Below are positions 17,117 through 25,080 of a stretch of DNA of 64,000 bases, piece after piece. The notes under the pieces are model-generated. The model made no database searches. It was not told the origin of the DNA and saw only the letters and a program-made list of their open reading frames with translations. The stretch lies in assembly GCF_000952155.1 (NCBI RefSeq), contig NZ_JYON01000008.1, positions 1-64,000 on the forward strand, read 5' to 3'. Positions within the stretch are counted from its first letter, which is position 1. Each line of letters begins with the position of its first letter. This DNA comes from Aliterella atlantica CENA595 (GTDB lineage Bacteria; Cyanobacteriota; Cyanobacteriia; Cyanobacteriales; Chroococcidiopsidaceae). The translations under genes were made by a program, and so were the position numbers.

Positions 17117-18838
17117 CTAAAAGCCTAAATCGGCTTTAGCAAGTTCGGCGGCAGCGAACAGTTCTTCGTCTGGCTTTTCTTCCCAGGCGGTATCGCCAAT
17201 TTCTGAGTAGAATTTTTCATCGTAAGGACGAGTTCTAACTACAACAGGCATAGGGACAGCATGACCTAGAATTAAAGCTTGTTGCTTAGAGTCGAGTTTT
17301 GCCAGTACCGATCGCAAAGCTTGTCCGCCAGATACGCCTGTAAAAATTGCCTCAATATCTTTCTCGTCGTTGAGTAAAGCTGTAATCCGCGTGCCGATTT
17401 GGGACATGACTTCGTTATCGATTCCCGATGGGCGCTGATCTACTACCAGCAACGTCACAAAGTATTTACGCATTTCGCGGGCAATGATGCCGAAAATAGT
17501 TTGCCTAACAGTAGCAGGATCGAGGAAACGGTGTGCCTCTTCAATCGTAATTACTAACGGGTGGGGGCGATCGCTAGTTTTTTTCGTTTGCAAAAACTGC
17601 TCTGCTTTATGAACGTAATGCTGGTGAATGCGGCGGGAAATCAAATTAGTTGCCAGCATATATGACAGCATATTTGACTGCGAACCAAATTCTATGACTA
17701 CGTGCTTGCCAGCCGTTAACGACTCCAATATTTGATTGATGTAATTATGCGGACAAGCAGAGCGCATATACTTGAGATCGTCCAAACGGCTGAGTTTGCG
17801 CTGCAATGCCATAATTGAAGACTTATTTCCCCGCTTTTCATCGCAAAATACTTGAATATCCTCATTACTCATACCCAATAACTGAGTAATCCAGGTCTTG
17901 CCAAACTCATTGCGGAGAATTAGGGCATTTTCTAAGCTAGCGTCGGATAAATTCAACTCACTCTTGACCAGCATGATATCTTCGACTTCAATTTGGTCGT
18001 AACTGAGGTAAAGTTCTTGAGCATCGCGTACGCCTCTACGCCTAGTAGAAGCTGGATCTAGCGTGTAAACTTGCACCTTACCTGGAAATAGCTGGCGCAA
18101 GCCTTTGACGGTACTAAATTGCTTGCCTTCCGATACTGCTTCCCAACCGTACTCAGAATGCATATCAAAAATTAAGTTCACCGCCGCTTGCTTGCGAATA
18201 ATCCCCGACAGCAGCAACCTAGTTAAAAATGATTTCCCAGTACCCGACTTACCAAACACGCCGTTGCTGCGCTCGACAAAGCGGTCTAAATCGATGCAAA
18301 TAGGGACATCCATATCTAGCGGCTGACCGATCGCAAAATTGCGCCTTGTGGGGTCATCTTCCCAACCAAACACCGCCCGAAAGTCTCGTTCGCTAGCATC
18401 GTAAACTTGGCTAAAGTGGCTGGGGATAGTTTTTACTGGTAGCAGTTCCATATTGCTGCTACTTTGCGGCTGAAACGAAGCTAAACCTGTTGAACCATTT
18501 TGCTGAGATTTACCATTAGTTGCAAACAATGGTTCTTCAACTTCAGGTGTAAACATCAACATCGGCGTGAGGTTAACAGTTCCATAAGTACCGCTACCTG
18601 CTAAGACTTCGCGCATAAAGTCGTCATTAGGAGCAGGCGGATTTGCCACAATCCGAGGGCTAGAAGTTCCTAAAGTAACATCAGTAAGCATACAGAAGAA
18701 GCGCGATCGCACGCCTTCTACGACCAGAAATTTGCCCACCCGCATATCTTCCACCAATACATCGGGGTGCAAGCGTACTTCTAATCCCTGACTGAGAGAT
18801 CCTTGTGTAACTGAACCTAAAGGCTGTCCCAAATTCAT
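17117..18838 (-). CDS. HerA/DUF87-type ATPase
   Basis: This 573-residue P-loop ATPase has an N-terminal beta-rich region (about 1-165) like the HAS barrel of HerA, which docks partner proteins. The Walker A motif is FGKSGTGKSFLTRLLL (about residues 196-211), with Walker B VITIEEAHRFL (about 424-434). The C-terminal VVDQRPSGIDNEVMSQIGTR carries the sensor/arginine region. Known HerA proteins are hexameric DNA translocases that pair with NurA in archaea; many bacterial relatives are uncharacterised. No nurA-like nuclease gene is adjacent. It appears to be a single-gene unit, followed by a palindromic repeat. Confidence 0.85.
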   Translation of the reverse strand: MNLGQPLGSVTQGSLSQGLEVRLHPDVLVEDMRVGKFLVVEGVRSRFFCMLTDVTLGTSSPRIVANPPAPNDDFMREVLAGSGTYGTVNLTPMLMFTPEVEEPLFATNGKSQQNGSTGLASFQPQSSSNMELLPVKTIPSHFSQVYDASERDFRAVFGWEDDPTRRNFAIGQPLDMDVPICIDLDRFVERSNGVFGKSGTGKSFLTRLLLSGIIRKQAAVNLIFDMHSEYGWEAVSEGKQFSTVKGLRQLFPGKVQVYTLDPASTRRRGVRDAQELYLSYDQIEVEDIMLVKSELNLSDASLENALILRNEFGKTWITQLLGMSNEDIQVFCDEKRGNKSSIMALQRKLSRLDDLKYMRSACPHNYINQILESLTAGKHVVIEFGSQSNMLSYMLATNLISRRIHQHYVHKAEQFLQTKKTSDRPHPLVITIEEAHRFLDPATVRQTIFGIIAREMRKYFVTLLVVDQRPSGIDNEVMSQIGTRITALLNDEKDIEAIFTGVSGGQALRSVLAKLDSKQQALILGHAVPMPVVVRTRPYDEKFYSEIGDTAWEEKPDEELFAAAELAKADLGF

Positions 18839-18917
18839 GTATTAACTGCATATGCGGGTTATTGGCTTATCTTATAGCCAATAGCTACTAACCGTCAGCC
18901 TTTTGGTAAAAATAGTG

Positions 18918-18942
18918 GGGTGCGTTGCCAGGCAACACACCC
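18918..18942. repeat. GGGTGCGTTGC palindromic repeat, copy 3
   Basis: The stem GGGTGCGTTGC / GCAACACACCC with loop CAG is the same sequence as copy 1 apart from the loop. It lies 10 bases beyond the stop (18953) of the glutathione transferase gene on the minus strand and upstream of the HerA-like start. Confidence 0.8.
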
Positions 18943-18952
18943 TACAATTGTC

Positions 18953-19747
18953 TCAATCAATACTAATCGCCGTTGGCGCTGAACCTGTTGTCGTCGAGGA
19001 ACCTGGTGTTAGTTTGCGAAATTGGCTGTATAAGCGATCGCGCCAGGCAAAAAATGGCTGATATGCTAAGTTATCTGCTAATCCTGGTATCCCTTTGCCT
19101 CTGACGCTAGCTGGTAGATTTAGATAAGGTCCATCAGGGAATTTAATGAGCATCGATAGTCCTGCTACTGATAAATCTGCTAGGGTAATGCGATCGCCTA
19201 CTAAGTAAGGACTATCGGCTAGTAATAGGCACAATGCTTCTAAATCTTGCTGCAAATCGTTTTCGGCTGATTTGACTACATCGGGACTGTAACCGACACC
19301 AAAGCCTAAAATCTTGAGTATATCGTTGGGAACGACTTCAAATATGCCTTTAATTAGATCGGGTGTTGTTGTGGGTAGTAATGCTTTGCGGAAATTTTGA
19401 TCTTGACTTAACGCGCCAAACAAAGCTTTACGGCTTTTAATCCCGATTGACTCATCTGCCCATTCTTCTATTAATAGACACATTCCTCGTTGTTTGGGGT
19501 CGGTAGGAATTAATGGGCGATCGGGATACTGTCTATCTAAGTATTTAGCAATTTCGGTTGAATCTGCAACTATATTACTGCCATCTTTGATTACTGGTAC
19601 TTTCCGCTGCCCTGTCATCCGAAACAAGTCTACTTGCCCAATTCCTGGCGTTACTTCTATTTTGCGGTAATCTAAGCCCTTATAATCTAGAATTAAACGG
19701 ACTTTTTCCGAATACTGGGACAATTCAAACTGGTACAGTTCAATCAT
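18953..19747 (-). CDS. Glutathione S-transferase family protein
   Basis: This 264-residue soluble protein has an N-terminal thioredoxin-like GST domain (MIELYQFELSQYSEKVRLIL), including the cis-Pro region GQRKVPVIKDGSNIVADSTE that binds glutathione. The all-helical C-terminal domain contains LVGDRITLADLSVAGLSMLI, the conserved N-capping box region. The catalytic position is SQYSEK, so it is a Ser- or Tyr-type enzyme rather than a CxxC glutaredoxin-like form. The start at 19747 is chosen over an upstream ATG because GAGGAGA lies 5 bases before it. The role is probably detoxification or peroxide reduction; the substrate is unknown. Confidence 0.88.
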   Translation of the reverse strand: MIELYQFELSQYSEKVRLILDYKGLDYRKIEVTPGIGQVDLFRMTGQRKVPVIKDGSNIVADSTEIAKYLDRQYPDRPLIPTDPKQRGMCLLIEEWADESIGIKSRKALFGALSQDQNFRKALLPTTTPDLIKGIFEVVPNDILKILGFGVGYSPDVVKSAENDLQQDLEALCLLLADSPYLVGDRITLADLSVAGLSMLIKFPDGPYLNLPASVRGKGIPGLADNLAYQPFFAWRDRLYSQFRKLTPGSSTTTGSAPTAISID

Positions 19748-19863
19748 TTCTCTCTCCTCACTATCAAAAGTTGACCAATGTAAATTGCTGGTTTGCAAAA
19801 GCGTATTTTTATTTTTACTACATTTATAATTTATTAGTTTTTTTCTTTATTGTTTAATAACAA

Positions 19864-19894
19864 ACACTCCCTCAGACATAGCTTGAGGGAGTGT
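19864..19894 (-). terminator. Terminator hairpin of the GlsB-like gene
   Basis: A perfect 11-bp stem ACACTCCCTCA / TGAGGGAGTGT with a 9-base loop is followed on the minus strand by a T-rich tail (TTGTTATT). It lies 31 bases past the stop at 19925. Confidence 0.75.
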
Positions 19895-19924
19895 GAATAA
19901 CTATATAATTCATCAAACTTTTGC

Positions 19925-20206
19925 TTACGCAGTCCGACGTGTGAGCAAGCCCCAGATGAATAGAAGGACAATCGCGCCAAGCACTGCAAAAATAACGCTA
20001 GGTAATGTTAAAGCACCTACTGAAGCTGCTGCTGCACCGCCACTGTACGGGAATAGCAAACCTCCTAACCAACCACCAACTAATGCACCGAGAATACCTA
20101 AAATCATTGTTGCTAGAATGCCACCGCCTTGGTGTCCTGGATAGATAGCTTTAGCGATCGCTCCAGCAATTAAACCCAATACAACCCACGCTAATAAACC
20201 CCACAT
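19925..20206 (-). CDS. GlsB/YeaQ/YmgE-family stress membrane protein
   Basis: This 93-residue inner-membrane protein has three hydrophobic segments and Gly-rich turns. It begins MWGLLAWVVLGLIAGAIAKA, then PGHQGGGILATMILGILGAL and VGGWLGG, the hallmark of the transglycosylase-associated GlsB/YeaQ/YmgE family. A third helix (VIFAVLGAIVLLFIWGLL) is followed by a basic tail. Family members are induced by general stress; the molecular function is unknown. GAGGGAGA before the ATG supports the start. It stands alone with its own terminator. Confidence 0.9.
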   Translation of the reverse strand: MWGLLAWVVLGLIAGAIAKAIYPGHQGGGILATMILGILGALVGGWLGGLLFPYSGGAAAASVGALTLPSVIFAVLGAIVLLFIWGLLTRRTA

Positions 20207-20697
20207 ATTTTTTCTCCCTCTTTTTCGTTTTCGCTAATCTTATTTCGTTATGTATAAGCTATCACTTAGACTTGAGTATTTCCCTCTACCGCAAGTAATA
20301 ACCTCAAGGCAGAGAAACTCCCTTAATATTTATTAGCTAACTTAGCGATTTATTTTGATAAAGATACTATTAAATATTTGGTTTTCAAAAATTATTGAAC
20401 GAGCAATTAACTTTGCTTAACCTGAGATTATTTCTACTTCTAATGACGTATAAAAATCTAATTTTGGCGATCGCTCTGAGTATTTACCGTACAAATGCTT
20501 GTATTTGTGCTGACTGCAAGTAAGCTTGTAGCTAGTGCGAGTAGCGATCGCCAGAAAAACCCGCATAAGCGATCGCATCGCTGCTAAATATATCTATCTC
20601 TAGCTAGATGTTGGCGATCGTTTGTGAAAAATGTTTGTATATTTATCCGTAAATGTTGTAAAAATTAACAAGTCCTGGAAATAAGAGGAAAGCAACA
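20207..20697. other. Divergent intergenic region rich in HIP1 sites
   Basis: No gene is seen in 491 bases between the divergent GlsB-like and FAS1 genes. The right half carries GCGATCGC octamers at about 20467, 20544 and 20569, and a related core near 20613. The rest is AT-rich and presumably holds both promoters. I see no riboswitch or tRNA. Confidence 0.5.
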
Positions 20698-21465
20698 GTG
20701 AGCGCAAAACAAAATCGCGATAATTTGCTCAAAAAGGCAGCTTGTATAATTGGCGTAGCTGGAGCCAGTATTATAATTGGTTTTCCCCTACAGGCACAGC
20801 AGTCAGGGGGCGGAGGAGCGCTAAATCCTAGTCCGAGTATTTTCAACGAACCTCCTTATAACCGCAGAGGCACAGGCGCTACAACGCCAACACCAGATAC
20901 TACTAGCCCTTCAACAACGCCTCCAGCAACAACACCAGATACTACTAGCCCTTCAACAACGCCTCCAGCAACAACACCAGATACTACTACTCCTACTCCT
21001 GATGCTACTACGCCGCCTCCTGCTGGCGGTGCATCAAGTGGAAGTGGAACAGAAAACGTAGTAGCTTTAGCTGCTGCTAATGGTTCGTTTAAGACGCTAA
21101 CAGCAGCCTTAAAAGCTGCTGACTTGACTACAACTTTAGAAGGAACAGGACCATTTACAGTTTTTGCACCTACAGATGCAGCTTTCGCGGCTTTACCTCA
21201 AGAAGCCTTGCAAGAACTGCTCAAGCCAGAAAATAAAGCTTTACTGGCTAAAATTTTGACTTATCACGTAGTTCCTGGCAATGTTGCATCTACCGATCTC
21301 AAGTCAGGAACAGTCAAAACAGTTGAAGGCGGTGCAATTAACGTTAAAGTCGATCCGGCTACTGGTGTAACGGTGAACGAAGCGAAAGTAGTTCAGCCTG
21401 ATATCAAAGCTAGCAACGGCGTAATTCACGTAATCGACAAGGTGATCTTGCCACCAGACATTTAA
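20698..21465 (+). CDS. Exported FAS1 (fasciclin) domain protein with Thr/Pro linker
   Basis: This 255-residue protein starts at GTG 20698, with AAGAGGAAA before it. A signal sequence lies at about residues 12-32 (KAACIIGVAGASIIIGFPLQ). A low-complexity Thr/Pro/Asp linker follows, at about 60-115, containing two exact 14-residue repeats (TTSPSTTPPATTPD). The single FAS1 domain fills about 118-255, with the H1 box PFTVFAPTDAAFAALP and the H2-like end KASNGVIHVIDKVILP. Such proteins mediate adhesion at the cell surface or in the periplasm. The linker probably spans the envelope or extends the domain. The stop is followed at once by a heptamer array and then a terminator. Confidence 0.92.
   Translation: MSAKQNRDNLLKKAACIIGVAGASIIIGFPLQAQQSGGGGALNPSPSIFNEPPYNRRGTGATTPTPDTTSPSTTPPATTPDTTSPSTTPPATTPDTTTPTPDATTPPPAGGASSGSGTENVVALAAANGSFKTLTAALKAADLTTTLEGTGPFTVFAPTDAAFAALPQEALQELLKPENKALLAKILTYHVVPGNVASTDLKSGTVKTVEGGAINVKVDPATGVTVNEAKVVQPDIKASNGVIHVIDKVILPPDI
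20899..20982 (+). repeat. Two perfect 42-bp direct repeats in the FAS1 linker
   Basis: Positions 20899-20940 and 20941-20982 are identical 42-base units beginning ACTACTAGCCCTTCAACAAC. They encode the 14-residue unit TTSPSTTPPATTPD twice. Exact DNA identity suggests recent duplication or slippage, so linker length may vary between strains. Confidence 0.95.
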
Positions 21466-21550
21466 CAGTGACCAGTGACCAGTGACCAGTAACCAGTTAT
21501 TACTTCACTCTTTGTTGGGTTTAAGTCCCCCACCAAACGCCTGGTCACTG
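21466..21550. repeat. CAGTGAC heptamer element, copy 1
   Basis: Five heptamers (CAGTGAC three times, then CAGTAAC, CAGTTAT; 21466-21500) begin on the base right after the FAS1 stop codon. The inverted end CTGGTCACTG lies at 21541-21550, so the 85-base unit can fold on itself. Similar elements occur at 25971, 55211 and 58026. Confidence 0.85.
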
Positions 21551-21569
21551 ATAACGGCTTTAAGTAAGG

Positions 21570-21602
21570 CTCATTCAAATTGAATTTTGAATGAGTTTTT
21601 TA
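21570..21602 (+). terminator. Terminator after the FAS1 gene
   Basis: The stem CTCATTCAAA / TTTGAATGAG is followed by seven T residues on the plus strand. The T-run reaches the stop codon of the convergent acetyltransferase at 21600. The heptamer element lies between it and the FAS1 gene. Confidence 0.8.
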
Positions 21603-22154
21603 TTTACAGTTAGTTTGCCAATCTTGTTTGAGAATTGAGTAAATTTTCACATCGTAGAAACTGCCTTTGGCAAGGAGATCTTGGCGCAATATACCTTCAA
21701 ATTGCATTCCTACTTTTTCCATTACTCTTGCTGAGGCTGTGTTAGCAATGACACATTTAGCTTCAATGCGATTGAGCTTCATCAGGCAAAAACCGAAGCC
21801 AAAAAGCAATCGTACAGCTTCAGGCATATATCCTTGACCCCAATATTTACTAGATAGCGCGTAGCCAATTTCTGCACGCCTAGCTGTAGCAATCCAATTT
21901 GTAAAGCCACAAGTACCGATAACTTTGTTGTCTGCTTTGCAAACAATTCCCCAGGCAGCTAATTGATGGTTGCGATATTGGGCGATGACTGATTCAATAA
22001 ATTGTTTGCTCTGGTTAATTGATTGATGTGCTGACCATGTAGCATACTGAGAAACTTGAGGATCGGCAGCGTACTCAAAAATATCGACAGCATCATTTAA
22101 GTTAAGGCTGCGTAGTAAAAGACGTTGAGTTTCTAATACTGGTAAGTTATTCAT
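21600..22154 (-). CDS. RimJ/RimL-type GNAT acetyltransferase
   Basis: From the ATG at 22154 the protein has 184 residues; a TTG at 22178 is less likely. The opening LPVLETQRLLLRSLNLNDAV is typical of the Acetyltransf_3 subgroup that modifies ribosomal protein N-termini or small amines. VIGTCGFTNWIATARRAEIG, YALSSKYWGQGYMPEAVRLL (acetyl-CoA loop, GQGY) and NRIEAKCVIANTASARVMEK follow in the family order, with the GFxxEGxLR-like end KVGMQFEGILRQDLL. The gene is complete. The substrate is not predictable. Confidence 0.88.
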   Translation of the reverse strand: MNNLPVLETQRLLLRSLNLNDAVDIFEYAADPQVSQYATWSAHQSINQSKQFIESVIAQYRNHQLAAWGIVCKADNKVIGTCGFTNWIATARRAEIGYALSSKYWGQGYMPEAVRLLFGFGFCLMKLNRIEAKCVIANTASARVMEKVGMQFEGILRQDLLAKGSFYDVKIYSILKQDWQTNCK

Positions 22155-22234
22155 CAAATATGTAATTTTGTTAGCCAATCTCTATATCAACTTTAAGATC
22201 GAATAACGCTATTGTTATGTTTGGGCTAAATTAG

Positions 22235-23425
22235 ATGAAGCTAAGTCTGTGCGCGATCGCCAAAAATGAGGAAGCTACTCTACCCAAATGCCTCAGCAGC
22301 GTTCGAGGTGTAGTAGATGAAATAGTTTTGCTCGATACAGGTTCGAGCGATCGCACAATAGAAGTTGCTCAAAATTTTGGTGCAAGGGTATATACCTACC
22401 AGTGGTGCAATGATTTTTCAGCGGCGCGAAATGAAGCTTTAAAGTACGTGCAAGGCGATTGGGTTTTGGTATTAGACGCTGATGAGGTGCTAGTACCCGA
22501 AATTGTCCCTAGTCTCAAGCAAGCAATAAATAGCGATTTTTATTTGGTAATTAACTTACTACGCCTTGAAGTTGGCGCTGCACAATCTCCTTATTCTTTA
22601 GTTTCTCGGTTATTTCGCCGTCACCCTCATATATATTTTTCCCGTCCCTATCACGCGCTAATCGATGATAGTGTGGGACTAATTTTAGATCGAGAACCTT
22701 ATTGGCAAATAGGTAACTTACCAGAAGTAGCGATTTTGCATGAAGGCTATCAAAAAAATGCGATCGCTTCCCAAAACAAGTTTGCCAAAGCCAGAAGCGC
22801 AATGGAAGGCTTTTTAGCGCATCATCCTGACGATCCTTATGTTTGCAGCAAGTTAGGCGCTTTATATGTAGAATCTGACTTAACTACACAAGGTATAGAG
22901 TTGTTAGAACGTGGACTTCGCTCTACATCAGTCAGCGCCGATATTTTGTACGAGTTGCACTATCACTTAGGTATTGCTTACAATCGCTTGCAACAAACGC
23001 AAAAAGCTATATTTCATTACCAAGCTGCGATCGATCTTGATGTCTATCCAATGCTCAAACTTGGTGCATACAATAATTTAGGTTCTTTAAAACGTGCAAG
23101 TGGAGACGTGATTGGCGCAAAAACCGATTATGAAATGGCTCTTGCTATCGATCCTAACTTTGCTATGGGTTATTTCAACTTAGGAATAACTTGGAAAGCT
23201 TTAGGCAAACTAAATGAAGCGATCGCAGCTTACAACAAAGCGATCGTTATTAATCCTGATTATGCAGAAGCTTATCAAAATTTGGGAGTAGTGTTGCTTA
23301 AAGGTGGATTGGTGACAGAGAGTTTAGCAGCGTTTAAACAAGCGATCGCACTGCACGCACAACACAATCCTATAGCAGCCCAGCAACTTCGCCAAGGACT
23401 GATAGACATGGGTTTTTCTGTATAG
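22235..23425 (+). CDS. Family 2 glycosyltransferase with TPR repeats
   Basis: This 396-residue protein has an N-terminal GT-A domain of about 220 residues that begins MKLSLCAIAKNEEATLPKCL. It holds the nucleotide-sugar loop DEIVLLDTGSSDRT and the metal-binding DADE in WVLVLDADEVL. From about residue 190 to the end there are four to five tetratricopeptide repeats, for example LGAYNNLGSLKRASGDVIGA, FAMGYFNLGITWKALGKLNE and YAEAYQNLGVVLLKGGLVTE. It is a cytoplasmic or peripheral enzyme; the GT2 plus TPR layout occurs in polysaccharide and SPINDLY/O-GlcNAc-like systems. The donor and acceptor are unknown. Confidence 0.9.
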   Translation: MKLSLCAIAKNEEATLPKCLSSVRGVVDEIVLLDTGSSDRTIEVAQNFGARVYTYQWCNDFSAARNEALKYVQGDWVLVLDADEVLVPEIVPSLKQAINSDFYLVINLLRLEVGAAQSPYSLVSRLFRRHPHIYFSRPYHALIDDSVGLILDREPYWQIGNLPEVAILHEGYQKNAIASQNKFAKARSAMEGFLAHHPDDPYVCSKLGALYVESDLTTQGIELLERGLRSTSVSADILYELHYHLGIAYNRLQQTQKAIFHYQAAIDLDVYPMLKLGAYNNLGSLKRASGDVIGAKTDYEMALAIDPNFAMGYFNLGITWKALGKLNEAIAAYNKAIVINPDYAEAYQNLGVVLLKGGLVTESLAAFKQAIALHAQHNPIAAQQLRQGLIDMGFSV

Positions 23426-23434
23426 TTTGATTGC

Positions 23435-24145
23435 TCAAGCAACAATAGTTACCTTACCAGTATCTAGATCGTAACGACCGCCAACAATTTTTAGCTGGTT
23501 TTGCTCCAGCAATCGAGTTAGGGTTGGCGATGTTTTTAACAGTTCAACTTGATATTGAACGTTGGCGACAACTGCATTTTCAACTGCATCGCCAGATTTA
23601 TCTTTGACTCTAGCAACAGCAGGCTGAATATCTGCAACAAAAGAGCCAATTTTGCCAGATAGTGATTTACCCGTTACTGCGGCTGTCACCGCGCCACATC
23701 TTTCATGACCTAGCACGACAATTAACTGCGAACCCAATATGTCTGTAGAGTATTCCAAACTACCCACAACTCGATCGCTAGCAACATTACCAGCAATTCG
23801 CACTACAAATAAATCTCCTAAACCTTGGTCAAAAATAATTTCTGCAGCGACACGCGAATCAGCGCAAGTAAGCAGCGACGCAAATGGGTATTGATTATTA
23901 GCAGTTTCTTCCAAGCGCAAGCGAGATTGATGGGGACTTTGGCGTTTTTGCTGCACGAACCGTTGATTTCCAGCTAATAGCCGCTCTAAAGCTGCGTCAG
24001 GACTAACAAATTGCATCTCTTGCGCCGCTACCTCAGACGACAGAAATAGACTGCTAGCGGTGGCGACAATACTGCATCCAGCTACTTTGACAAAAGTACG
24101 ACGAGCGATCGCCCGATTAGTCCAACCCATTCGCTCTTTTACCAT
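23435..24145 (-). CDS. Exported beta-class carbonic anhydrase
   Basis: The protein has about 236 residues from ATG 24145; a GTG at 24163 is possible. The beta-CA zinc ligands are present: Cys with the Asp-Arg dyad in SLLTCADSRVAAEIIF, and His-x2-Cys in LGHERCGAV. VVRIAGNVASDRVVGSLEYS is the family core. The N-terminus has a twin-arginine-like signal, ARRTFVKVAGCSIVATASSL, so export by Tat to the periplasm or lumen is likely. It would interconvert CO2 and bicarbonate outside the cytoplasm, like EcaB-type enzymes. It is convergent with the glycosyltransferase. Confidence 0.9.
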   Translation of the reverse strand: MVKERMGWTNRAIARRTFVKVAGCSIVATASSLFLSSEVAAQEMQFVSPDAALERLLAGNQRFVQQKRQSPHQSRLRLEETANNQYPFASLLTCADSRVAAEIIFDQGLGDLFVVRIAGNVASDRVVGSLEYSTDILGSQLIVVLGHERCGAVTAAVTGKSLSGKIGSFVADIQPAVARVKDKSGDAVENAVVANVQYQVELLKTSPTLTRLLEQNQLKIVGGRYDLDTGKVTIVA

Positions 24146-24245
24146 TAACAACAGGCGCAACACATATCTATATCAAGCCTGAGTAGTAATCATTGCACAA
24201 TCTGGTATTTAGATGTTCATCCCCCTTGTAATGCGCGAATTAAAA

Positions 24246-24280
24246 ATTACGAATTACGAATTACGAATTACGAATTATTA
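24246..24280. repeat. ATTACGA heptamer array, copy 1
   Basis: Four perfect ATTACGA units (24246-24273) are followed by ATTATTA. It lies between the carbonic anhydrase start and the next plus-strand gene. The same heptamer array occurs at 28421, 38477 and 55107. Confidence 0.95.
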
Positions 24281-24338
24281 AAATTCCCCTCTTAAAGTAA
24301 GCTAGAAAAAGTATTATTTGATTAAATGTGGTTTTACG

Positions 24339-25004
24339 GTGCAAAATTCCTCTCCAGCCAACCTTACAATTGCTAAACTCCTAGAAGTTGATGCCGATCT
24401 AGCCGCACAAGAAGTTGAACTAAGCACTCAACTTCAATCGCTTCAAGAGAAACGTCACAGCCTCAAAACTGTGATTGCTATGTTTGCTCCTGGAGATACC
24501 GCTACTAAACCAGTTGAGCCAAAACAGCTAGAATCTTCTCCTGCACCAGTGGAATCACCACAGATTGAAGATAAGCCAGAAACAACTGTTGGAGAAACAG
24601 AATTAGACGAGCCAGCGATAAATACTACTAAGGCTCCAGCAACCCCTCAGAAACAGCAAAACAAGAATTCGTCTTCTGCTAGCAGCAAGCAAGCGAAGAA
24701 ACCTACAGCCACCAAAAAGTCAAGTAAAGAGCCAGAAACTTGGCATTATTATCTGCAAGATGAGTTTAGCAATGCTACTTTAGCGCAAGCCGTATCTGAA
24801 GTTATGCAACAGCAAGAAGATCGGGTACTAGATATTGCCACAATTTTAAAAGCCATCTTTGTCGATGAAATTCCTAAAGCAGTACGCAGCACAGCACGAG
24901 AGCGTGTTTCTAACGTTCTCTCAGTTGGTGCTAAACAAGGAAAATGGTATCGAGGACAATTAGGTAAGTACAGTATGTCAAAAGCTGCACTTAAGAACAC
25001 TTAA
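24339..25004 (+). CDS. Hypothetical protein: coiled coil, Lys/Ala linker and winged-helix-like tail
   Basis: I choose GTG 24339 as start (221 residues); a TTG at 24318 is an alternative. An N-terminal coiled coil (about 8-50, VDADLAAQEVELSTQLQSLQ) is followed by a disordered Pro/Glu then Lys/Ser-rich linker (about 55-135). A compact C-terminal region contains EVMQQQEDRVLDIATILKAI and the end SVGAKQGKWYRGQLGKYSM. The end resembles HB1/ASXL-like or winged-helix modules seen in DNA-associated proteins, where KQGKW-RG-LGKYS is typical. A DNA-linked role is an inference. Confidence 0.65.
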   Translation: MQNSSPANLTIAKLLEVDADLAAQEVELSTQLQSLQEKRHSLKTVIAMFAPGDTATKPVEPKQLESSPAPVESPQIEDKPETTVGETELDEPAINTTKAPATPQKQQNKNSSSASSKQAKKPTATKKSSKEPETWHYYLQDEFSNATLAQAVSEVMQQQEDRVLDIATILKAIFVDEIPKAVRSTARERVSNVLSVGAKQGKWYRGQLGKYSMSKAALKNT

Positions 25005-25080
25005 CTCAGCGATCGCTCGTTGCCAATATGCGCTAATCGATTTCCTCAAAACTGCAACAAAATAAGTAGCTGAATAAATC

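Noticed and set aside
20461-20620. Dense GCGATCGC octamers as a regulatory cluster
   Set aside because: HIP1 octamers occur throughout the window, inside and outside genes. This is a genome-wide cyanobacterial feature, not a local operator.
24246-24280. Tandem repeats as a possible CRISPR
   Set aside because: Units are 7 bases without spacers, and no cas genes are present. It is a simple heptamer array.
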